Positions 46,369 through 57,924 of a DNA stretch of 64,000 bases are shown piece after piece. The stretch covers positions 558,001 through 622,000 of the forward strand of contig JAEVLN010000014.1 of assembly GCA_018350325.1 (NCBI GenBank), given 5' to 3'. Source of the DNA: Globodera rostochiensis (lineage: Eukaryota; Nematoda; Chromadorea; Rhabditida; Heteroderidae). The first letter of the stretch is position 1; each line of letters opens with the position of its first letter. Both the position numbers and the translations under genes were made by a program. The notes beneath the pieces are model-generated. The model was given only the letters and a program-made list of their open reading frames with translations. It had not been told where the DNA came from and did no database searches.

Positions 46369-47100
46369 AAATGAAGCGAATAATGTCGCGCCCGATATTT
46401 TGCCATCTTTAAATTAAAAAATTATTATTTAATGCATAATTTAAAATAATGGCGTCCGTCATCAATATTCTGCTTAATTTTTCGAGTCTGAATGGGTTTC
46501 TGGACCGCAAAAATTGCCTTCCCGCCCGAATCACTCCCTAAACGGGGGGAGGGGGGTGACTCTCGCCCGTACTCCCGGGGACGCCCTGTCATGTGCATGG
46601 GGGCCAAATTTACATGCTCGCCGTCGTGTACATCCCCGTGACCTTGCTTATATTTTCGTCCGTCGTATGTATCCATCCCATTTTAAATATTTATATGCCC
46701 ATGCGGGAATAAATCCGAAGTTTGTTTAGAGTTTTCAGCTGGTTTCGAGTTGTGGGCCCAGAGCTTCGCACGTCCCTGACCCGACATCCAAGCGTTTTTA
46801 TTGTACGCCGCTGGTTCGGGACGCAGTTTGGGGCCTAATTTGTAAGGGTTGAACATCGGAATTGTTTCGCTTCTTCGGCTCGGTTCGATCCGATCGAAAA
46901 GTTTCGGTTCGGATAAGCGCAGAATTCCCAGGGACCTACAACAACCCTAGTGGGGGGACAATTGACTCCCCCGACCTATTTTGGAGTTGCTCCTAAAATA
47001 ATGAATGGGTGCGATTAGTGTTTGGCATGATACGATAAATTTGTGCGAGCGTGAACTGCTCGGGCTCGATGACAATGACAAATTTCCAATGAAACGCACA
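46369..47100. other. Intergenic
   Basis: No gene. Poly-G at 46545-46556. Some TTCGGCTCGGTTCG-type degenerate repeats at 46870-46915. Confidence 0.3.
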
Positions 47101-47102
47101 AA

Positions 47103-47257
47103 ATGAAATTCGCCCTGAAATTTTATTAAATCAAAATTGATTATTACAGCGAAAAGGTCAACAAATGGAAATGCCGAATATTTGGGGCGATTCTGGCAAT
47201 GTGACGGTTGAGTTGAAGCCGTTTTTTTCCGTTTATTTTGTTAACATTTTATTATGA
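47103..47257 (+). pseudogene. Gene fragment A (paralogous to 47976-48926)
   Basis: MKFALK-like piece at 47103, then a TTACAG acceptor and RKGQQMEMPNIWGDSGNVTV followed by ELKPFF before a stop. The same two pieces occur in fragment B. Family unknown; probably a decayed duplicate. Confidence 0.4.
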
Positions 47258-47975
47258 TCAAAAAAAACACTATAAAGAAGCTTTGGGTTTATCTAATGTC
47301 GTCAGAATAAAGTTGAAAATTTTTGCAACCTTTTGGTCATTTTGTTTAAAGACAAAAAATTTTTGTTGTTCAAATTTCTTGCAAGTGATTAGAGTTTATC
47401 AAATGATCGAAGATTTGTGTCTGGGTTCCGCCCGTCTGATCACAACTTCTCAAAAAGGCAATAAATCTTCTTTGAGGAATTTTGGCCAAAAGGGCCTTTT
47501 GCGCGAGTGATCGATCGCTCACATAATTGGAAACGTTTTGATCAAACAGAAAAAATCGGAATTTGAATCATTTAAAGATGTTTTGATTCAGGCTTAGGTA
47601 ACTCGATATTGATTATTTTTTGATCGAAACTCTCTAAAATTTTTTTGATCAAATATAAAATCTGCCTTAATCTCTTTTTGATCAAACAATTCGGTTAGTG
47701 TTATAAATAAGTCGAATGTTTGATCACTGATCAATTAAATTGACCCAATTAAATTCACAAAAAATTAATCCGTAAATGGTATTGATCAAAAAATTGCGAT
47801 TTTGACCGCACAAATGCATTAGAAAAACATTGAGTATGGCACCTTGAAAAAGTGTTGAAATTGGATAAAAAATTTGATCGGTTGGACAAATTTAAAAAAA
47901 ATGTGTATTATTTTTAAAATTTGATTTTTTCTTTCTTTAACAATGCTTTTCCTCCTCCGCCTCCTCTTCTCGCAG

Positions 47976-48926
47976 GCCAAGCGGCACATATTGCATGTTG
48001 ATCGGAGTTTCCAAATTTGTGATCACTTTGCCCTCCGTTTCCACCGAAAACACAAAATGGAATTCGCCCTGAAGGTGAATATAATAATATTTTTATTAAT
48101 ATTAACGCAAAATTTAAAAAAAATAGGTAATATGTCGATTTCGGTTTTAGATCGGACCGACCCTAAAAACCTCGGGTCGGGCGGGTTTCGGGTCAAGAAA
48201 AATGCCGAGTTTTGGCTCATCGGCTTTCGGGTAACCCGCTGTAAGCCTGATTCAGGACATATCAGGTAGGATCAGGTCTGATCAGGCACACCAGACCGGC
48301 TCAGAAATAGTTCAATAACAGCTTGATCAGATCAGCAATTGGTTCAATAATAGATCGATCGGAGCAGATTTAGCGGATCAGAGACCAGTTGAATAAATCA
48401 TCGAATCCGGTTTAGCAGATCATAGACCAGTTCAATATAAACCGATCGGATCAGGTTTAGACGGATCAGAGATCAGAAACCATCGGGATCAGTTTGATGG
48501 ATCAAGATCAGTTCAATAATAAACCTTCGGATCAGGTTTAGCAGACAGTTCAATAATAGATCGATCAACAGAGCAGATTCCGACTGATCAGGAATCAGTT
48601 AATAAGAGACCAATGTTTAGGTACATAAGAGAATCGGATCAGCTCTGAATTTTGTTGGATCGGTATAAAACACGGCCACTATCAAAAATGGCAATTTTGA
48701 CAATTTTTGTCATAAATTTTTAAAAAAAATTTTTACCGCAAAAATGTCCAGCAAAGAAATGCCGAGTATTCCCGGCGCATCCGGCAAAATTAGGGTGGAG
48801 TTGAAGCCAATTTTTTCCTCCATTTCGCGAATTGTGTGCGTGCCGGGCCGTTGCAAAAATTCGCACAAATTTCGGCCAATGAAATCGCACAAATTAAAAA
48901 CGCTGCAAAAATATATTTTTTTTTAA
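47976..48926 (+). pseudogene. Gene fragment B (paralog of fragment A)
   Basis: Exon 47976-48074 (CTCGCAG acceptor, AKRHILHVDRSFQICDHFAL ending HKMEFALK, GTGAAT donor) and an open frame at 48744-48926 (KEMPSIPGASGKIRVELKPI, then a basic tail KFRPMKSHKLK). MEFALK and the EMP-x-I-x-G-x-SG-x-VELKP pattern match fragment A. Between the pieces lies a 450-bp degenerate GATC-rich repeat, which may have broken the gene. Confidence 0.4.
48245..48690. repeat. Degenerate GATCAG-rich repeat
   Basis: Loosely tandem phrases GGATCAGGTTTAG, CAGTTCAATAATA and GATCGATC at 45-60 bp spacing, heavily diverged. Similar in style to 60455-60925. Confidence 0.7.
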
Positions 48927-49167
48927 TAAAACAAATTTTAGCGTATTTTGCCCATTTTTTGCCACATTTTCTTTCATAAATTAATAAATTAACTGAATTT
49001 TGAGGTGTTAATGAGCACGAAAAAGCGCGAAGCTGAATATGTTCAGGCGCTAAAATGTCCACGACCTGACGCTGAAATGTCCGTGCCATTACCCGACACT
49101 AATTTAAGAAATGCAAAAATTAATAAAAGAATTAAAATATATTTAAATAAAAAGAGCATTTTTTGGT

Positions 49168-50379
49168 TTAAAAAACCAATAAATATTTTTTGCCCTTTTT
49201 GTCCCACCACATCGAATTGGGCAGGGCAATGTACTGGCTGACACCGTTCACGCACAGCGGGTCGTCAAAATTCGGACTTTTTATGGTCATGTTCACAGTT
49301 CCCGACTTGATCAGATCGTAACTGTTTGGCGGGACAGTCATTTCGCCTGAGACAAAATGCCAAATTCAAAAAATTCAAAAAATTATTTTAATAATTAAAT
49401 TAAATTTTCGTTATTGCATTAAAATTAAAAAAGCTAGTATTATGCACCAAAATGGCTCAAATATGAAATTTTTGACAATTTTGCTAATATATGCTTCAAA
49501 AAAGATGCAAAATTTCGGTTTTAATGCATTTTTGTTGAGAATTTTAGCCATTAAAATTTAACAAAATTAGTCAAACCCAATATAATAAATAAAAGCTCTC
49601 GTTGAGTAGAAGCATCTTCTTCAATCAAACAGAAGCTAATCGATCGTTTACAAATTAATTGCACTAACATTATGCCAAAAGGCACAAATAATGCGGCAGT
49701 CGCCCAATTAACAAAAATTATTTTATAATTAATAAAAACAGAAATTAGTCAGCTTTTAATTACCCATTTTATTACATTTACATGCCTATAAAAACACCTT
49801 CAAAAAGTCGGCCAATGCCCGGGAGCAGTATGGTTGGTCGGTTACGGTAGCACGTGGGTTTGTTGTCCATACTGTAGACGGTGCCGCGGAGGTATTTGAT
49901 GACCACCGGATAACCTTCTACATTAATAATAATTTAATTTTAATTTTATATTAAATCTTTAAGAACAAAAAAGAAGTGTAAAAATATTTAGGTAAAAAAA
50001 AATTGTCAACAAAAGAATTTTTTAACTAAAATATCTTTTTTGTGATTTTTATACCCAAATTTCCCCAATTAAAAAATGTAAAAAATACAAATATAGAGTA
50101 ATATAAAATAAAAATAAATAAAAATAATTTTATGCCAAAAAATACTCTCTTTAGAAACAAAAAACCCAAAAAATTTGACAAAAAAAATTAAAAAATTATT
50201 TAAAAATGTTTTTGCTTACTGCTTGGATCGGTGTGGCCTTCAATCAAATTGGTGTGGCCATCTTTACAAATTGGCCCCACATTCTTCGCGCATTCCTTCG
50301 CGCGTCCGTTTGGTGCCCAAATTGTTAAAAAAGTGCCGAATATTGCCACGAAAGTTTGTGCCGCGTCCACCAAATGCAT
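49168..50379 (-). CDS. Secreted Cys-containing protein (~152 aa), unknown
   Basis: Minus exons 50379-50220, 49917-49798 and 49346-49168, phases 1 and 1. The N-terminus MHLVDAAQTFVAIFGTFLTI with APNGRAKEC is a signal peptide. The mature part has five Cys (KECAKNVGPICKDG, NKPTCYRNRPTILLPGIGRL, DDPLCVNGVSQYIALPN) and a beta-rich look (GTVNMTIKSPNF). Cys spacing and the PLCVNG motif faintly recall ML/GM2A-type lipid-binding domains, but I would not assign that. Introns are long (300-450 bp) and AT-rich. Extracellular protein, role unknown. Confidence 0.65.
49442..49575. repeat. Dispersed ~125-bp repeat, copy 2
   Basis: Shares ACCAAAATGGCTCAAATATG, ATATGCTTC, TTAATGCATTTTTGTTGAGA and TTTTAGCCA with the copies at 26283 and 53375. 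Sits in the intron of the minus-strand secreted-protein gene. Confidence 0.5.
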
Positions 50380-50818
50380 TTTTAGAGAAGAAAATAAATG
50401 CAAAACTTTTAATTTTTATTCATTTAGAAAAATCGGTTTAAAATTGAAATTGAATTATATAATCCGAAAAATTTTGTTTTTATTTTTCTAAAACTTTCCG
50501 GCCCGAAAAATGCTTTTCATTTATATTCCAATGGACGGGAAATTGATCCAAAATGAGTGATTGATCACTTTACAACAACAAATCTCTTCGGGCGGCCACC
50601 GTTTTTATTATATTGGCAGTAAAAGTGACCGGAAAACCAAAAAAGTGTTTGGGCAATGATCAGAGAGTGTTTAATCGCCTCGGCTTTATCTTTTATATTT
50701 TTTTTTTATGAGAAAACAAATTTAAAAAAAAAAATGCCATTTTTGTTTAAACTTTGACACAAAAATAAATTTGAAAATTGCGATTGACTTTTTTTTGTTG
50801 ATTTTTAATGATTAAAAG

Positions 50819-51058
50819 TAGGGTTAAACCCCCCGACCTTTCGGGGTTTATCGGGGGTGGGACTGTCGGGGTCGGGGTTACCTAAATCGGTCGGGGGTCG
50901 GGGTTTTAGAAATAAATTTTTTGGCAAAAAGTTACTCGATGATGCCATCTTTAGGGGTGTATGTTCTCCCCGAGTCTCGGGGATTAGAAGTGTCGGGGTC
51001 GGGGAAATCCCCTAAAAATGGCCTAAATTTGCGGGGACGGAATGGGGGGTTTCAACCA
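50819..51058. mobile_element. hAT-like MITE, 240 bp, G-rich core
   Basis: Ends TAGGGTTAAACCCCCC and GGGGGGTTTCAACCA are imperfect complements. Flanking 8-mers ATTAAAAG and ATTTAAAG match 7 of 8. The core is rich in GTCGGGGTCGGGG words. Confidence 0.55.
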
Positions 51059-51590
51059 ATTTAAAGCATAATAAAAGGAACATAAAATTGAAAAATAAAT
51101 AATTTTAATTGTCCAAAAACACTTAAAATATTGGCCTTTGTTGCATTGCCATTATTCCACAACTGCGCGGGACGGACGGGAACTATTTTTATTGCCCAAC
51201 AAAATAATACGCGCACACAGAGAAAGTGAAAAGAGCAGCAGCAAATCGATCGATCGTCCGCCAAAAAATTAATTTTAAAATAAAATTACCAAAAAATTAT
51301 TCAAATATTTAGGGGAAAAGTGTAGTTTTGTTGGAGGGGGGGGGGGTGGGCGGGGGGTGATCAGAAAACGGGGATTTGCGCGGTGGCGATCAGAAAACCA
51401 GTTTATCGATGGACATAACAATGTATTTAGGCCTAATGCAACGATAAGATTTTTTTATTTAATATAAAATTATTTTTAATACTAAAAATTGGAAAATTCA
51501 AATATAATTTATCATTTTCATAATTTTAAGAAATCATTCTAAAATAAATTTTAAACCACTAAAAATCTAAAAAATGCCATTTTCCGATGA

Positions 51591-52713
51591 TCAGTCACAC
51601 CACACACAAAGCTTTGTGCAATGGAAAAAGAACCAGATCGCACTGTTCAAAAACAAGCAAACCATCGCAATCAAAAACATCAAATTTTCGGCAGTTAATT
51701 GACGCGTCACGGAGTTGACGGCTTAAGAAATAATAAAAATAATAAAATATATATATATTTTATTTATTTATTTACCAACAAATATCGAAACAAATGAAGC
51801 CGTGCCGAGCATCAGCAGCACAGCACAACGACAGTCAAACGGGGGATGCTCCAGGGCATGAAGATCATTGGCATTGTTATTGTTGGCATTGTTATTGTTG
51901 GCATTGTTATTGTTGGCATTGTTATTGTTGGCATTCGCCCGGGCCGCTTGTCGCTGAAGTTCAATGTGTATGGGCACTAGTGACGGCACCATCCGTCGAC
52001 GGCGTCTGCGCCCGCCGGTGGCCGCCGGGGTGCCGGTTTGGCGGCGATGATGGCACTTTTGCTTGTTAGGACGGCCTTAAATTTATTTGACAATTTTTTA
52101 AAATAAAATTTTGGCATTTTCACTTGCCTTTTAAAGCGTTGGCAAATGCGTTGAATGCCAAATAAACGTTTTGCATAAGTTGGTCAATTTGCACTTTTGT
52201 CGTTAAATTGTTTTTGGAAAGCAAATCTTTCCACCGGAATATTTCGAATTTGTCCAATTTGGCCCCATTTTTGGCATTTTCTTGCGCTTTTTGAATATTT
52301 TCGCGAATTTTTGGCGTTTCTTCCAAAATTTGTGCCAATTGCGTCAAATTTTGCACTTTTTGTGCCGCCATTTCCATGCCATTCCCTTCGTCCAATTGGC
52401 GGCAAAATTCGCTTTTGAGTTTTTGGAGAATTTTAAAAATGTTTTTTTGTTCAACGGAATCCGCCCATTCAAATTTTGGTTCAAACTTTTTGCAACACAA
52501 AACGCCAAACGCGTGCTTTTGAACCCATTTTTGAGCGTTTTCCCCGTTAAGAACATTTGGGGCCGAATTTATCAATTCCGTTGCATTAAAATCTAAAAAT
52601 AAATTATTATTATTTAAATTTTTGGCACAAAATTTACTTTTTTGGCATTCCGTCCTTTGGCCGTCGGCGGTGGCGGCCAACGCTAAAAACAAATTGAAGT
52701 TGAAGCACAACAT
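51591..52713 (-). CDS. Secretory membrane protein with Asn-rich repeat, GC-AG intron
   Basis: Minus exons 52713-52128, 52075-51776 and 51721-51591, 338 aa, phases 1 and 1. Signal peptide MLCFNFNLFLALAATADG. The ectodomain is helical with Cys (FCAKNLNNNN, FGVLCCKKFEPKFEWADSVE). Exon 2 encodes a basic segment (GGRRRRR), four copies of NNNNA (15-bp microsatellite) and DCRCAVLLMLGTASFVSIFV; exon 3 adds ENLMFLIAMVCLFLNSAIWF, so two membrane spans near the C-terminus. Intron 1 (52 bp) has donor G/GCAAGT instead of GT; using it gives exact phase, while reading on meets a stop after six bases. If that intron is not used, the locus is two genes (a 197-aa secreted protein, and a membrane protein). Confidence 0.65.
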
Positions 52714-52907
52714 TGAAGAGGAGGCTAATATTATTGTTTTTGATAAAGCCAATTTAGCTAATTTTTTAATTATGAAGAAAAGTCTAAAAAGAAAAGAAAC
52801 ATAAAATAAAAAAAATTCGATTTTATTACCTATATTCTTTAAAATAATATTTTAATTAGGGAGCGGATTATAAGCATTTTGCTTATTCTTTGGGATTTTC
52901 TGGCCAT

Positions 52908-53060
52908 AACTTTTTTGAGGTTTGTTCAATTGATTAGCTTCTGTTTAAAGATAGCTTCTGCAGAATGTCAGCTATCATTTGGTATGCTTCACGACTGAAC
53001 CGGTTAAGTTTTAAGAAAATTATTGTTCCTTTTTTCAAATTGACGATTCGACGACATTCG
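52908..53060. repeat. Half-copy of the CCATAACTTTT foldback family
   Basis: CTGGCCATAACTTTTTTGAG, GCTATCATTTGGTATGC and GAACCGGTTAAGTTTTAAG parallel the right arm of 8737-9083 (GGCCATAACCTTTTTCAT, GCTTTCATTTGGTATAAAG). It ends in an unrelated short palindrome TGACGATTCGA...TCGAATCGTCA. Confidence 0.5.
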
Positions 53061-53374
53061 AATCGTCAATTTTGACGAAGCGACAAAATTACACATTTAC
53101 GGTTGAATCCGCGTCAACCTTAACCGGTTGGCGTCATCGGGGCCCTAATTATACTACAAGAATAAATGCCAATAATTTTTGCTTTTATTTTAATAAAATT
53201 AATTTAAATTTATTGATTAATTTCTTCCTCCGACAACACTTCCGTTGACGTCTATTTATTGGGTTTTTTAGCCCAACAAATTCTGTTAATGTCACGTTGG
53301 CTTTTACATCTCATTAAAATGGTGGCATTTTGAAACCGGAAATTTGGACAGTAAACGCATTTGAAAAGCCAAAA

Positions 53375-53500
53375 TAAATAAAATATGGCATTTTTAACAA
53401 TTTTTTGCCAAATATGCTTCGAAATTCTTAAATATCCAAAATTCGTTTTTATGCATTTTTGTTAAGAAAAATTTTAACCACAAAAAGTGCCAAATTGAGC
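53375..53500. repeat. Dispersed ~125-bp repeat, copy 3
   Basis: AACAATTTTTTGCCAAATAT, TTTATGCATTTTTGTTAAGA and TTTTAACCACAAAA align with the copies at 26283 and 49442. Confidence 0.5.
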
Positions 53501-53540
53501 GGCGCTTTTTGACCAATCAATTCGATTGATAACTAACTGA

Positions 53541-53660
53541 ACAACATTGAAGAGGAGGCTAATCTTATTGTTTTTATAAAACCATTTAAATTTAATTATG
53601 TGACAAAGCCTAAAAAGTTAAGGAGAGATAATAAAAATAAATTGATTTTATATTTAAGTT
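53541..53660 (-). pseudogene. Partial duplicate of the 5' end of the 51591-52713 gene
   Basis: CAACATTGAAGAGGAGGCTA then TTATTGTTTTT and, further on, AAGCCTAAAAAG repeat the start-codon region and leader at 52710-52800 with small gaps. Only the first codons are copied, so no product is expected. Confidence 0.6.
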
Positions 53661-53877
53661 AAACGTGGCCAATTTCGCATTTTATCTTATAATTCGACTT
53701 TGCCATATTTGTCATTTCCAAATTGCGTCATTCCAAGTGTCTTTATGGCGCTTTTTGATTGATTTTATAAATAAATTTGTAAATATTTTGAAAAACATTT
53801 TAAAAACGTATCGATCTTCGAGTTAATAATTCTGCGCAAATACGTGACGGTGTTCATTAAATTTTCTGATCATTGAT

Positions 53878-53990
53878 ACTTTGGAGTTTAAATTTACTTT
53901 TTTATCACTTTTGAGTTTAAATTTACTTTTTTTTTATACTTTGGAGTTTAAATTTACTTTTTTATATGTTGGAGTTTAAATTTACTTAAT
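53878..53990. repeat. Four-copy ~28-bp tandem repeat
   Basis: GAGTTTAAATTTACTTTTTT repeated four times with ACTTTG or ATGTTG spacers. Confidence 0.85.
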
Positions 53991-54343
53991 AAAAAAGAAA
54001 ATTATGTTTCAATCATTTACATATTAAAGCATATGCTTTATGCTTTGTTTATACATATTAAACTGATGAAATAAAAGCTAACAACGATGGCGAAAATCCA
54101 AAAATTGTAAAAAAAAATCAATTTTTTCAACCAATATATTTTGTTGTCAATAGATAAGCAGAATTATATATTTATTAAATATTACATTATATATATGTAC
54201 ATATATTGTTTTAGCATTAAAAATGTTTTATTTTCTTCATTTTATATATCCGAAAAAACATTTTATTTTAATTCCCAATTGTTTTTAAATGAATAGCGAG
54301 TTTTAATTTTACAATTTTAAAATTATATTAGATTATTCGAAAA

Positions 54344-54586
54344 ATGCGCTTTTTTATTCAATTTTTTGCATTCATTTGGCTGCTGACTTTTGCAATTTCT
54401 GAAATAAGCGCCTGCGGCGATTCGGACGATAAAGGCTTTTCACTTGACTCTAAAATAAAGATACGAATAAATAAATTGGAAAAAATTAAAGAAAATTATG
54501 ACGACAAAAGAGCGGGAAAGAAACAAGCACAAAAGGCCAAGGACACCTATTATAAGGAGAAGCAATGGAAGCCGGACGGAAAGTGA
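54344..54586 (+). CDS. Small Lys-rich secreted protein (80 aa, single exon)
   Basis: MRFFIQFFAFIWLLTFAISE is a clear signal peptide with cleavage near EISAC. The mature 58 residues are highly charged (KIKIRINKLEKIKENYDDKR, AQKAKDTYYKEKQWKPDGK) and probably helical. One intact frame with stop, no intron needed. No family recognised; a secreted effector-type protein is possible. GC content rises just after the stop in a GGCAC microsatellite. Confidence 0.6.
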   Translation: MRFFIQFFAFIWLLTFAISEISACGDSDDKGFSLDSKIKIRINKLEKIKENYDDKRAGKKQAQKAKDTYYKEKQWKPDGK

Positions 54587-57231
54587 TCAAAAATGTTGAA
54601 GAAAACGGACGGCACGGCACGGCACGGGCACTGGCACACAAATTGATGTTCAGAAAGACGTCGTTTTGTTTTTGAATTTTGTTTCGGTGATTTTTATATT
54701 GTTCCAAATCTTTTGTTTACCACTTTGATCTGAACAGATCAGTCGGTTTTTGTTGTCATTAAAAAACTTTCAATTTTTTTTTTTTGGTTTCGTTTTTCGT
54801 TTCATAAAATGTAATTTTTTCGTTTCGCTTTCCTTTCGCGTTTCATAAATCAGAAAAAGAAATGTTTTTTGTTTTGTTTCGTTTCGTTAGACGAAAAATT
54901 TGGTTTTTACTCAACTCAAGAGCCCGACTTGGTACCAGGGATGTAACCAGACGCCAAAACAAGTCCGGAATGTTTGATTTTTTTCTAATTTTTCTGATCA
55001 TTTTTTCGCCCTTCCGTGATGCATTTTTGAACCATTTTTCTTAACAAATTCCATCAAAATTCGAAATTTACCCCCCCCCCCCCCCAAAATGAACCAAAAA
55101 CTTCAATTTTTGCGAATTTCCGGATTTAGCAGATTTTCCAAAAATTTGACCGGTTCCCGGGCGCCCGCACGGGGCCATTAGTTAAGAAAGCTCCAAAAAT
55201 GGTGGTGATCGGCTGATCAACTAAAATTTTGATCAAAGAGTTTGTCTTTGAAATCAAAATGTGTTCGAAGACTTTTGATCAAATTCAGCAACTGTTCAAC
55301 AACAACAACCAAAATTGATAAATAGTATTTGTCGAAAGTGTAAACTTCACTCCAGGAAATTATTGCTAACAAAGCCAAACACATAAATTCTTTTCTTTTT
55401 TTTTTGGTTTTTGTTAAATTTCAAGCAATTTAATATGGAGGAATCCGCCGTTTGTCCGTCCAATTTCAATGTTCGGCAAATTTTTCAGATAAAAAGAAAA
55501 TCATTTTATTGAGAAATAAATCAACAAAAAGCTCACAACGTTCTTTGCACACATTTTATGAAAATGTTCGTTTATAAATAATTAATGTATTCTGTTCACG
55601 CGCTTTTATGCGAATTTATTTTTTGGAAAAAATGGGCCACATCCCTTAATTTCGTCACACATTCAAGCATTCGTCACTACGTTTAAAATTTGTAAATGAT
55701 CAACTCCTCCCCCCCCCCCCCCCCCCGCACTCTCTACACAAAGGGGGAGGGATCAATTGTCGGGATCAATTGTCGCCAGACAAAATGTCCCCCCCCGGCA
55801 AAATGTCTAATTTGTCCCCCGGAAAAATGTGTCAAATTGTCACTCCGGCAACATGTCAAACTGTCCCACGACAAAATGACGAAAAAAGTTGTCACAACTA
55901 TTTGTCTTATTTTCTCACTAATGGACATTTTGTTTTTTTATTTGTTTTTGCTTTTTACAACAATTTGCTTCCAATAAATTGAATAATTTGTCTGATTTTT
56001 CGCGTCAATTTGCCTTTTGTTCACTTTTATTACGTTGCCAATAAAATTTTGAATGGTTTTTTAGAAGAAATTTATAAATATAAATTTTGGGCAATTTTCA
56101 AAAGATTTTTTCATATAAAAAATTTTGCATTTTAAAAATAATAAAAATTAAATTTTTTTTGCTGTGTTTTGATCAGCCATCGTAAAAAGTCATCGGTCGT
56201 CGGGACGATCTTCCGTCCTGACATTTATTTGATCAGCCCCGACAAGAAAAATTTGCTTTTTTTTTCTATTTTCGTTTTGTTTGAGTCATTTTTAAACAAA
56301 TTTTTTAGAAAAATGCGTTTTTCGTTTCAATTAATTTACCTATTCACGTATTTATGTGACTAAATAAATATTTTCCTCTCATTTTTTGTTCATTTTTAAT
56401 TTTCTCCCCCATTTTTTGTTCAGTTTTCTTTAAAATTTTGCCACCATTTTTTGTTTGAAAATGCGCGTAATGTCAAGGGCCTCCCCTTGGGGCCTACGAA
56501 TTTGTGCTGTTTCCCCCCGGGGCAGACTTTGTGAACGGGTTTAACTCAAGTGGGGGGGGGGGGAGGGTACAACTACAGTCTCTTCTCGAGCAGTATCTTC
56601 TCGAGAATGCGCAATAACCATTCCCCCCCGGGGGGGGGGGGGATTTGCGTAAAACTCTCCGCTTAAACGGCCCCCGCCCCCCTCCCCCAAATGCTTCTCT
56701 CTGCAAACAAAACCAACCCATTTTTAAGCAAAAAAGGGAGAAAGCGCCCGGGGGGGGGGAGGGAGTTCTGTTCAACAGCTTTTGACGGATGTTCAGTAAA
56801 AGAGGTTCAGAAAGTTTTTTGTTTGTTTTCAGTGAACCCAAATAATTTTTTAAAAAAATTAGACAAAAATGTTGAGGGACTTCGACAACAAAAAAGTAAA
56901 TTAGTTACTTTCACTCTTTTTTTTTTGGCGTCGTCGTCGTCGATACGCGACGCATTTTTCAGCACTTTTTACCCCATTTTAAATTAGAATGAAATTTTTG
57001 CGCTTTTTGTGCATAATTTTGTCACCTTTAAAATCAATTTAAACATTTTAATTATTCCTTTGAGGTTTTTAAATGTTTTTTTTTTTTGTATTTTTGAAAC
57101 TTTTACGACTACCGCGCATACAACCGAAACGTTTTTAATCTCTTCAATTATTTATTTAATTTCGCAGCGCCAGTCTCAAGAAATAATTTGGGTTTTGAGT
57201 GAAGCGATTTGTTAATTTTTTGGCATTAATT
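54587..57231. other. Gene-poor, low-complexity
   Basis: Poly-C/poly-G tracts at 55070, 55710, 56547, 56626 and 56747; a GTCNNNNAAAATGT-type degenerate tract at 55760-55880; CCCCCGGGGG-centred palindromes around 56620-56640. No gene supported. Confidence 0.4.
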
Positions 57232-57395
57232 TTTGTGCCGGGACTTTCCGGGCCCCTGTAAAAAGCCGGCATTTTGTGTCGGGACTTTAAAAAGGCGGCA
57301 TTTTTGTGCCGGGACTTTAAAAAGCCGGCATTTTGTGTCGGGACTTTAAAAAGGCGGCATTTTTGTGCCGGGACTTTAAAAAGCCGGCATTTTTT
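57232..57395. repeat. Dimeric ~65-bp tandem repeat
   Basis: Alternating half-units GCCGGCATTTTGTGTCGGGA and GGCGGCATTTTTGTGCCGGG, each followed by CTTTAAAAA, about five half-units. Confidence 0.85.
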
Positions 57396-57636
57396 AGTCC
57401 CGGAATTTCAGCCAACGCCAATTTTAATTAAATTTTGCCAAACAGTCAGTCAGTTGGCTCTCTAATTATTATTATTATATACGACTTTCTTCCTCCAGCA
57501 GCTCAATTTATGGCTTTCTCCAAAAATGAAAAAAGCCAAAATAATTTGGCATTTTTCTTTCACTTTTTGTTACCAAAAATAAATTGTTTTGTTAATTAAA
57601 TTTCAATCTTTGGTCTTTGGCGCCAAATTTGGCGAA

Positions 57637-57852
57637 ATGTTTTGGAAAATGTCATATTTTGCTTATTTTTGTTTAATTTTTGTCTTTTTTTTTTTGCCTA
57701 TGGCTGAAATGTGCCATTGTTTTAAAAGTGCCAAATTCTCTTTGGCGCAATGTTCACAGAATGACGCAATGCCAAAAATGCAAATGATGCGCCCCCGGCA
57801 TTTACAATTATTATTCATTGAATTTGGCCGATTTAATTTTCAGTTTTTTTAA
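57637..57852 (+). CDS. Possible small secreted peptide
   Basis: MFWKMSYFAYFCLIFVFFFL with PMAEM is signal-peptide-like, followed by HCFKSAKFSLAQCSQNDAMP and a Met-rich segment. Single frame with stop; no homology. AT-rich codons make chance occurrence possible. Confidence 0.3.
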   Translation: MFWKMSYFAYFCLIFVFFFLPMAEMCHCFKSAKFSLAQCSQNDAMPKMQMMRPRHLQLLFIEFGRFNFQFF

Positions 57853-57924
57853 CTTTTGGAATAATTCCCTGCGGGTATAATGCCAAATTTTAAATTTATA
57901 AAACAAATAAATAATTCGTCAACC

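Noticed and set aside
46846..46952. Possible MITE with AAGGGTTG and CAACCCTA ends
   Set aside because: TIR match is only about 7 bp and no target duplication could be found.
51794..52069. Plus-strand ORF with WHCYCWHCYC repeats
   Set aside because: Shadow of the NNNNA microsatellite in the minus-strand membrane-protein gene.
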